The notes under the pieces were generated by a model, which was given only the letters and a program-made list of their open reading frames with translations, made no database searches and was not told the origin of the DNA. Source: Rudaeicoccus suwonensis (lineage in GTDB: Bacteria > Actinomycetota > Actinomycetes > Actinomycetales > Dermatophilaceae). From it: 64,000 bases of DNA. Location of the stretch: contig NZ_VIVQ01000001.1 of the NCBI RefSeq assembly GCF_007829035.1, positions 1,612,001 through 1,676,000 on the forward strand, written 5' to 3'. Below, one piece after another: positions 57,310 to 64,000 of the stretch. Made by a program: the position numbers and the translations under genes. Position 1 is the first letter of the stretch, and every line of letters begins with the position of its first letter.

Positions 57310-60300
57310 GTGACGATCCGGGTTGCCCTCCAGCACCGCACGACCTACCGATTCGATCAGCCGGTCACGGTGCACCCGCACACCGTCCGGCTACGGCCGG
57401 CGCCGCACAGCCGGACTCCGATCAGCGCGTACTCACTGTCGATCGTGCCGCGTGGGCACTTCATCAACTGGCAGCAGGACGCCTTCGGCAACTACCTGGC
57501 GCGGCTGGTGTTTCCCGAGAAGGTCAGCGAACTCGACATCTGCGTCGACCTGGTCGCCGACATGACCGTGATCAACCCCTTCGATTTCTTCGTCGAGGAG
57601 TATGCCGAGCGGTATCCCTTCGACTACCCCCGTGAACTGCGCGCCGACCTCGAGCCCTACCTGCGGCCGGTCGATGAGTCCGGCACCGGCACCGGCCCGG
57701 GCGCGGTCGTGTCGTCCTGGGTGCGCGACACCATCAGCTGGCCCGACGACGGCAGCCGCATCGTGGACTTCCTCGTCACGATCAACCAGCAGGTGCACGA
57801 GGCCGTCGGCTACACGCTGCGCATGGAACCTGGCGTGCAGACGCCCGACCAGACGCTGACTGCGGCGCTCGGCTCGTGTCGTGACAGCGCCTGGCTGCTT
57901 GTGTCGGTGCTGCGGCAGCTGGGTCTGGCCGCCCGTTTCGTCTCCGGGTACCTGATCCAGTTGACCTCGGACGTCGCACCGGTGGACGGGCCGAGCGGCC
58001 CGGCGGAGGATTTCACCGACCTGCACGCGTGGGCCGAGGTCTACGTCCCCGGTGCCGGTTGGATCGGACTCGACGCAACCTCAGGGCTCTTCGCGGGCGA
58101 GGGGCATATTCCGCTGTGCGCCACGCCGCATCCCTCCAGTGCCGCACCCATCTCGGGTGCCACGGATTTTGTCGGTGTCGACTTCGAGTTCTCCAACACC
58201 GTCAGCCGGGTCTTCGAGGACCCGCGCGTCACTCGGCCCTACTCACCGGACCAGTGGTCGCGGGTCCAGGCATTGGGGGCGCATGTCGACAGCTTGCTCG
58301 AGGCGGGGGACGTGCGCCTCACGATGGGCGGTGAACCTACCTTCGTGTCCGCAGCCGACACCTCCACGCCGCAGTGGGAGACCGCTGCCGATGGTCCCGA
58401 AAAGCGTGAACTGGCAACCCGATTGGCACACACGCTCAAGCAGCGCTGGGCGCCCGGTGGCCTCAGCCACCACGGTCAGGGCAAGTGGTACCCCGGCGAA
58501 CCTCTGCCGCGGTGGCAGATCGGTCTGATCTGGCGCGCCGACGGTGATCCGGTCTGGGGTGACCAGTCCCTGCTGGACGACCCGTGGGGCGAACCTGTCG
58601 TCGAGCCGGCCAGTGTCGCCGCCGCCGAGCGCGTGCGCGCCCTGGCCCACGGCATTGCCGCACGTCTTGGTGTGCCGGCCGAGTGCACCAGGGCTGCGTA
58701 CGAGGATCCGGTCGACCGGCTCCTCACCGAGGTGCGGGTGCCGGCGGGCGCACGGCCGGACGACGACATCGATCCCGAATCACTCTCGAACACAACGGAA
58801 TCCGATCGCCAGGAAATCGTCGAGAGTGTCGATGCCAACGCCGGAGTGCCGGCCGGCTGGGTCGTGCCGGTGTTCCCGTTGCCGGACGGTGACGGTTGGG
58901 GGACCACGCACTGGCGCACCCGCCGGTCGCGCCTGTTCCTGATGTCAGGCACCTCGCCGCTCGGGTTGAGGCTGCCGCTGGGCTCGATCGCGTGGACCGA
59001 CGCGCCATACGTGCCGGACGCCTCGCCCTTCGCCGCGCGCGGTGCCCTGCCGTCATACGAGCCCGTTGACGACAACCCCGACGTCGCTCCCGCGGTCGTA
59101 CTCGACATCGAGGAGGCACCGCGCACCGCCCTGGCCGTCGAAGAGCGCGATGGCCACCTGATGGTCTTCCTGCCGCCGCTGAGCGAGCTCGACGATGCGC
59201 TGTCACTGCTGCGCGCGGTGGAGGGTGCTGCTCGCGCCGTCGGCTCGCCGGTCGTGCTCGAGGGCTACGCGCCTCCTGGCGATCCGCGCACCCGGTCGCT
59301 GACGGTCACTCCGGACCCGGGTGTCATCGAGGTCAACGTCCAGCCGACGGCATCCTGGCAGGAACTCGAGACGTTGACCACGACCTTGTTCGAAGATGCC
59401 CGCCAGTGCGGCCTCGCGACGGAAAAGTTCGACCTCGATGGCACCCACACCGGCACCGGTGGTGGCAACCACATCACGCTCGGCGGGCGAAGCGCCGCGG
59501 AGTCGCCGATGCTGCGCAGGCCCGATCTGCTGCGGTCGATGCTGACCTTCTGGCAGCACCACCCGGCGATGTCCTATGTCTTCTCCGGCAGGTTCATCGG
59601 TCCGACCAGCCAGTCACCGCGCGTCGACGAGGGCCGGCACGAGACACTCTACGAACTTGAGATCGCCTTCGCCGAGTTGGAGCGCGTCGCGGCCGAGCCG
59701 CCGGAGGAGTCGCTGCCGTGGCTCACCGACCGCCTGCTGCGCCATCTGCTCACCGACATCACCGGCAACACCCACCGCTCCGAGTTCTGCGTCGACAAGC
59801 TCTACAGCCCCGACTCAGACCGAGGACGACTGGGGTTGCTGGAATTACGTGGTTTCGAGATGCCGCCGCACCCGCAGATGTCGCTCGTGCAGGCGCTGCT
59901 GGTGCGCGCGCTGGTCGCCAGATTCTGGGACGAGCCGTATGCCGGGTCTCTCGTGCGCTGGGGCACCCGTCTGCACGACCGGTTCCTCCTGCCGGCCTTC
60001 GCGGCGGCCGATCTGCGCGACGTCGTCGGCTATCTCAACGACGGGCTGCACAATGCGCCGCCGTTCGACCTGGCGTGGCTGGATCCCTTCCTGGAGTTCC
60101 GTTTCCCGCGCCTGGGTGAGGTCGACGTCGAGGGCGTGCACCTCGAACTCCGTCAGTCCGTCGAGCCATGGCATGTGCTGGGCGAGGAAGTGAGCCAGTC
60201 GGGCACCGCCCGGTATGTCGATTCCTCCGTGGAGAAGGTCCAGGTCGCTGCGACCGGTCTTGTGCCGGGGCGCCATGTCGTCACGTGCAACGGGGTGCCC

Positions 60301-60729
60301 GTGCCACTGGTGCCGGTCCCCGGCAGTGGTTGGGGATTCGGTTCTCCTGGCACGGGATCGGCGCCCGACACCTGGGCCGGAGGCGTGCGCTTCCGGGCGT
60401 GGGCACCACCGTCGGCGCTGCACCCCACGATCGGTGTGCACTCGCCGCTGGTCTTCGATCTGGTCGACCGCTGGAACGAGCGATCGCTGGGTGGCTTCAC
60501 CTACCACGTGGTGCACCCGGGGGGCCGTTCCTACGACGACTATCCGGTCAACGCCGAGGCAGCCGAGTCGCGTCGCAATGCGCGCTTCGAGGCCATCGGA
60601 CACACCTCCGGGCGCGTCGACACGAGCAGGTGGCCGGAGTACGAGCGACTGGTGCGGCACGGCGGCGGGGAGTACCCCTCGACGCTGGATCTGCGGCGCT
60701 TCTCCGCCGGCCACCGCGTCACCTCGTAG
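57310..60729 (+). CDS. transglutaminase-like protease fused to DUF2126
   Basis: A 1139-residue protein. Residues 1-~290 are a bacterial transglutaminase N-domain and core with the Cys-His-Asp triad in GSCRDSAWLLVS, DLHAWAEVYV and GLDATSGLF. The rest is DUF2126 (COG4196), beginning VRLTMGGEPTFVS near residue 337 with NHITLGG and RSEFCVDKLYSPD further on. This family is encoded with circularly permuted ATP-grasp/alpha-E proteins and is thought to take part in making or trimming an unidentified peptide or amide. The GTG start lies 6 bases after TAAGGT. The next gene starts 13 bases after its stop. Confidence 0.9.
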   Translation: MTIRVALQHRTTYRFDQPVTVHPHTVRLRPAPHSRTPISAYSLSIVPRGHFINWQQDAFGNYLARLVFPEKVSELDICVDLVADMTVINPFDFFVEEYAERYPFDYPRELRADLEPYLRPVDESGTGTGPGAVVSSWVRDTISWPDDGSRIVDFLVTINQQVHEAVGYTLRMEPGVQTPDQTLTAALGSCRDSAWLLVSVLRQLGLAARFVSGYLIQLTSDVAPVDGPSGPAEDFTDLHAWAEVYVPGAGWIGLDATSGLFAGEGHIPLCATPHPSSAAPISGATDFVGVDFEFSNTVSRVFEDPRVTRPYSPDQWSRVQALGAHVDSLLEAGDVRLTMGGEPTFVSAADTSTPQWETAADGPEKRELATRLAHTLKQRWAPGGLSHHGQGKWYPGEPLPRWQIGLIWRADGDPVWGDQSLLDDPWGEPVVEPASVAAAERVRALAHGIAARLGVPAECTRAAYEDPVDRLLTEVRVPAGARPDDDIDPESLSNTTESDRQEIVESVDANAGVPAGWVVPVFPLPDGDGWGTTHWRTRRSRLFLMSGTSPLGLRLPLGSIAWTDAPYVPDASPFAARGALPSYEPVDDNPDVAPAVVLDIEEAPRTALAVEERDGHLMVFLPPLSELDDALSLLRAVEGAARAVGSPVVLEGYAPPGDPRTRSLTVTPDPGVIEVNVQPTASWQELETLTTTLFEDARQCGLATEKFDLDGTHTGTGGGNHITLGGRSAAESPMLRRPDLLRSMLTFWQHHPAMSYVFSGRFIGPTSQSPRVDEGRHETLYELEIAFAELERVAAEPPEESLPWLTDRLLRHLLTDITGNTHRSEFCVDKLYSPDSDRGRLGLLELRGFEMPPHPQMSLVQALLVRALVARFWDEPYAGSLVRWGTRLHDRFLLPAFAAADLRDVVGYLNDGLHNAPPFDLAWLDPFLEFRFPRLGEVDVEGVHLELRQSVEPWHVLGEEVSQSGTARYVDSSVEKVQVAATGLVPGRHVVTCNGVPVPLVPVPGSGWGFGSPGTGSAPDTWAGGVRFRAWAPPSALHPTIGVHSPLVFDLVDRWNERSLGGFTYHVVHPGGRSYDDYPVNAEAAESRRNARFEAIGHTSGRVDTSRWPEYERLVRHGGGEYPSTLDLRRFSAGHRVTS

Positions 60730-60742
60730 GGTGGCTGCCACC

Positions 60743-63373
60743 ATGACAGCGCTCACCCGCGACGACACCTCCGAGGTCGTCGGCACCTACCGGCAGCGGC
60801 TGGCGGATCTGGGCGCACCGCTGCTCGACGAGGTCCTGACTGCCGATGCCGTACGGCCCGCGAGCGTCGATCTGGTGGACCGCGTGAACGCACTCGGCGT
60901 CGATGTGCTCCGCGCCCGCAAGGCCGCCGCCCGTCGCTACCTGCAGGACGACGGCGTCACCTACGGCGTGAGCGCCGACGGTAACCGCAGCGGCCAGTGG
61001 CGCCTGGATCCGCTGCCAGTGGTGATCCCGGAGGACGAATGGCGTTCTCTTCGCGCGGGATTGCAGCAACGTGCCGAGCTGCTCGATCTCGTCCTGCGTG
61101 ACCTGTATGCCGATCGCCGGTTGTTGCGCGAACGGGTGATTCCAGCGCGAGCGGTCCTGGGACACCCCGGCTACCTCCCGCAAGCTGTAGCGTCGGTCGA
61201 TCCTGCCAAGAGGCAATTGATCCTGCCGTGTGCCGACCTGGTCCGGTCCTCCGGCGGTGACTGGGTTGTCATCGGCGACCGCGCCCAGGCTCCGTCGGGT
61301 GCGGGATACGCGATGGCCGACCGCCGCATCGTCGGACGGACGATGCCGGGGCTCTATCGCCATACCGAACTCTCCCGGTTGCGCGGCTTCTTCGACGACA
61401 TGCGCCTGGCGTTGACGGACGCCGCGGCGGAGTCTGTGGCGCAGCCACGTGTCGTGCTGCTGTCGCCCGGGCCGTTGAGCGAGACCGCATTCGACCAGGC
61501 CTTCGTCGCGAGCCTGCTGGGGCTGCCGCTGGTGCAGTCGCAGGATCTGACCATGCGCGACGGGCGGGTCTGGTTGCGCACGACCGGCCGGCTGGAACCG
61601 GTCGACGTGATCCTGCGACGGGTCGACTCCGAATGGACCGACCCACTCGATCTGCTGTCGGCGTCACGGCTCGGCGTCCCTGGGCTGCTCGAAGCGGCCA
61701 GGACCAAAGCCGTGCGGATCGTGAACCCGATCGGCTCGGGTGTCCTGGAGAATCCCGCGTTGCTGCCCTACCTCGATGACGCGGCGCGTCTGCTGCTCGG
61801 TGAGCCACTGCGCCTGACCAGCGTGCGCACCTGGTGGTGCGGCGACAAGGAGCGGTCTCGCGAGGCGCTGGACCGGCTGCCCGAACTGGTGATCAAGCGC
61901 GCCGGTTCGCACACCCGATTCGGATGGGAGCTGACCCAGGACGAGGTTGACGCCACCCGCGCACAGATCGCGGACGAACCCTGGGCGTGGTCACTGCAGG
62001 AGCAGGCACCGATGTCGACCGTGCCGGTCATCAGCGGCGACGGGCTGTGGCCCCGGCACTTCGTCCTGCGCACCTTCGGCGTCGGCACCGAAAGCGAATA
62101 CCGTTTCATGCCAGGTGGATTGGGCCGTGTCGCCGTCACCGAGTCCAGTCGCATGGTCTCCAACGTCATCGGCAGCCAGGCCAAGGATGTCTGGGTGCTG
62201 TCAGCAGGCGAAACCGCCGTCGACCACCACGAGCCGTCCGGCTGGTCCCGTGAGCTGCTGCCCGGGTTCGCGACCGGCAACGTCGGCCTGGCGCCGCGAG
62301 CCGCCGAAGATCTGTTCTGGCTCGGGCGGTATGCCGAGCGCGCCGAGACAGGCTCCCGGCTGTTGCTGGTGGCCGACGATCTGGTGGCCGACACGATGGG
62401 TCGGGCAGGAACGACGGCGGCCGCAGCGACCGAGGTGTTGTTGAAGGCGATCAGTGCGCTGACAACGGTTCCCTTCACCGCGCCGAGCCCGTCCAGTTCT
62501 TCGGTGACGGGTACGTCCCACGGCACTCCGGCCGAAGCGGGCACTTCGGGCGCGTCCGACGAGGCGAGCCGGCCGGGCGGCAGCGACGAGTTGGCGTTCC
62601 TGCAGCGACTGCTGTCGGAGGGGCACACGGCGGGCACCATCGCCTTCGCAGTCGGCCGGCTCATCGACGCGGCTCGCGCCGCCCGCGAGTTGTTGTCCAT
62701 CGACACCTGGCTGATCCTCGGCCGGCTCGACCGGGCGTTGCAGGATGAACTACCCGCCGACGGGCATCTGCAGCCGGTCGTGTCGCAGGTGCTCGAGTCG
62801 CTCATCGCGCTTTCCGGCCTCAGCGCGGAAAGCCTGGTGCGCGACCTGATCTGGTCCTTCCTCGACGCCGGCCGCCGGGTGGAGCGTGCCCAGCAGACCG
62901 TGGCGCTGTTGCGGCATACGGTCGCCACCGATCGTGCCCCTATCACCGACGGACAGGTCGTCGAAGCGGTGCTGCGCGCGACCGACAGTCTGATCACGCA
63001 CCGCCGACGCATCGCGGGAGGGCAAGGTCCGGCCTCTCCGCTGCACGTCGCAATCGACCTGCTGCTGCGTGACCGCACCAACCCGAGATCTGTGGCCTTC
63101 CAGCTCGACCGGTTGGCTCTCGCGCTGGACGCAGTGCCGGATTCGACCATCTCGCAAGCAATTTCGCAGATGCGGCAGTCGATTGCCGACTTCGACATCG
63201 ACGCAGGCGTAGATCTGCAACGGCAGGGCCTGGGGGATGTGTTGGCCAGCCTCAACGGCGATCTGCGCGCACTTGCGTCGCAGATCGAAACAACTCACTT
63301 CGTGCGGCCGGCGACACAGCAGGCTCTTTCCGGTGGTGACCTGTCCACTGTGGGAGGACGGTCGTATGACTGA
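60743..63373 (+). CDS. circularly permuted ATP-grasp protein fused to an alpha-E domain
   Basis: An 876-residue protein. Residues ~60-490 are a type 2 circularly permuted ATP-grasp domain (RRIVGRTMPGLYRHTELSRL, RTWWCGDKERSREAL, ELVIKRAGSHTRFGWEL). Residues ~510-860 are an alpha-E helical domain beginning RAAEDLFWLGRYAERAE, interrupted by a Ser/Thr/Gly-rich insert near residue 590. The pair (COG2308-COG2307) is predicted to form amide or peptide bonds, with the flanking transglutaminase proteins as hydrolase or transferase. ATG 60743 was chosen; GTG 60731 is possible. The end overlaps the next gene by 8 bases. Confidence 0.9.
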   Translation: MTALTRDDTSEVVGTYRQRLADLGAPLLDEVLTADAVRPASVDLVDRVNALGVDVLRARKAAARRYLQDDGVTYGVSADGNRSGQWRLDPLPVVIPEDEWRSLRAGLQQRAELLDLVLRDLYADRRLLRERVIPARAVLGHPGYLPQAVASVDPAKRQLILPCADLVRSSGGDWVVIGDRAQAPSGAGYAMADRRIVGRTMPGLYRHTELSRLRGFFDDMRLALTDAAAESVAQPRVVLLSPGPLSETAFDQAFVASLLGLPLVQSQDLTMRDGRVWLRTTGRLEPVDVILRRVDSEWTDPLDLLSASRLGVPGLLEAARTKAVRIVNPIGSGVLENPALLPYLDDAARLLLGEPLRLTSVRTWWCGDKERSREALDRLPELVIKRAGSHTRFGWELTQDEVDATRAQIADEPWAWSLQEQAPMSTVPVISGDGLWPRHFVLRTFGVGTESEYRFMPGGLGRVAVTESSRMVSNVIGSQAKDVWVLSAGETAVDHHEPSGWSRELLPGFATGNVGLAPRAAEDLFWLGRYAERAETGSRLLLVADDLVADTMGRAGTTAAAATEVLLKAISALTTVPFTAPSPSSSSVTGTSHGTPAEAGTSGASDEASRPGGSDELAFLQRLLSEGHTAGTIAFAVGRLIDAARAARELLSIDTWLILGRLDRALQDELPADGHLQPVVSQVLESLIALSGLSAESLVRDLIWSFLDAGRRVERAQQTVALLRHTVATDRAPITDGQVVEAVLRATDSLITHRRRIAGGQGPASPLHVAIDLLLRDRTNPRSVAFQLDRLALALDAVPDSTISQAISQMRQSIADFDIDAGVDLQRQGLGDVLASLNGDLRALASQIETTHFVRPATQQALSGGDLSTVGGRSYD

Positions 63374-64000
63374 AGATCTGCACGCACCGCGCCACTACGA
63401 GGTGCGTCACGCGACGGAGTACACGTACGACGACTACGTCACGACGTCATACGCCCGCGCCTGTCTGCGGCCCCGCGAGACTCCCCAGCAGACGGTGGTG
63501 TCAAATCTGATCGAGGTGCTGCCTGCTGCGGACGTCCTGACCGAGCACCGCGACGTCTTCGGCAACTGGAGCCACTACATCGAGGTGCGCACGCGGCATA
63601 CCGAACTCAAGGTCAATAAGACCAGCGTGGTGACGATCACTTGGCCGGAGGTGGACCTCGATCGGCTCAACCGCTGGACGGTCGCCGAGGCCGTGAAGCA
63701 GTTGCGACGTGCCGGCGGCGTCGATCCGGTCGATCATGCGATGTACTCGCTGCCGTCGGCGCTCGTCGAGATCACGCCCGCGGTGCGGCGGTACGCGAGC
63801 GAGATCCTGCCCGCCAACCGGCCGTATGGCGAGGCTCTTGTCGATCTCCACCACCGCATCTTCACCGACTTCGCCTACACCAAGGGCGCGACATCGACCA
63901 CGACCACGCTGAGTGAGCTGCTGGAGAGCCGCGCCGGCGTCTGCCAGGACTTCGCCCATCTGGGTGCCGGATGCCTGCGGGCGGTGGGGCTGCCCGGCCG
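63366..64000 (+). CDS. transglutaminase-like protein (partial, runs off the window)
   Basis: The first 211 residues of a bacterial transglutaminase-family protein. The N-terminal beta domain starts MTEDLHAPRHYEVRHATEY, and the catalytic cysteine is in ESRAGVCQDFAHLGAGCL. The His and Asp of the triad lie beyond the window. It overlaps the ATP-grasp/alpha-E gene by 8 bases, completing the usual four-domain set of this cluster in three genes. Confidence 0.9.
   Translation, partial: MTEDLHAPRHYEVRHATEYTYDDYVTTSYARACLRPRETPQQTVVSNLIEVLPAADVLTEHRDVFGNWSHYIEVRTRHTELKVNKTSVVTITWPEVDLDRLNRWTVAEAVKQLRRAGGVDPVDHAMYSLPSALVEITPAVRRYASEILPANRPYGEALVDLHHRIFTDFAYTKGATSTTTTLSELLESRAGVCQDFAHLGAGCLRAVGLPG

Overview
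The window is from a high-GC Gram-positive chromosome, most likely an actinobacterium of the order Micrococcales. I judge this from GC-rich third positions, frequent GTG starts, four-base ATGA/GTGA overlaps between genes, and the gene sets themselves (tkt-tal-pgi-zwf-opcA-pgl beside divergent ctaB; sufR-B-D-fdx-C-S-U-T; DUF3099; glgC divergent from glgA). I cannot name the genus. No rRNA, tRNA or CRISPR array was seen.

Layout. 115-8651 (minus) is a pentose-phosphate operon: tkt, tal, pgi, zwf, opcA, pgl. Heme o/a synthesis follows, with ctaB (plus) and ctaA (minus) separated by a degraded insertion element. An ABC pair lies upstream of ctaA, then come a secreted GH3-type glycosidase and the SUF iron-sulphur operon with its own repressor gene (14356-21208). 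Two ABC proteins and an enoyl-CoA hydratase follow, then SURF1/moaA and a fabG-fabI pair for fatty-acid elongation (28263-29813).

29874-40123 is a storage region. On the minus strand lies a tight glgC-serB-cphB-cphA run (ADP-glucose, serine, cyanophycin breakdown, cyanophycin synthesis). glgA is divergent from glgC. On the plus strand, convergent with cphA, is a Mur-ligase-type protein that looks like a cyanophycin-synthetase paralogue without its ATP-grasp domain but with a C-terminal TPR-like region. The 521 bases between these two convergent genes hold a cluster of palindromes. Part of this is an inverted second copy of a hairpin-rich segment also found inside the degraded IS element 22 kb away.

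40130-57207 is mixed housekeeping and accessory content: an ABC ATPase, two TauE/SafE permeases, an Mrr-like protein with a degenerate catalytic motif, an RNA methyltransferase, a membrane-anchored protein with MDQGEF repeats, a HipA-like kinase paired with DUF3037, an S53 peptidase, an ankyrin protein, PlsC, a RecQ-like helicase, a frameshifted glucose dehydrogenase and DNA polymerase IV. 57310-64000 is the transglutaminase / DUF2126 / circularly permuted ATP-grasp / alpha-E cluster, cut by the window end.

Two things run across the window. At least sixteen genes have a TANNNT hexamer 6-8 bases before the start codon, which is the layout of leaderless transcripts and helped choose starts. The candidates I find most worth following are the ATP-grasp-less cyanophycin-synthetase paralogue and the two-copy hairpin element with its neighbouring palindrome cluster.
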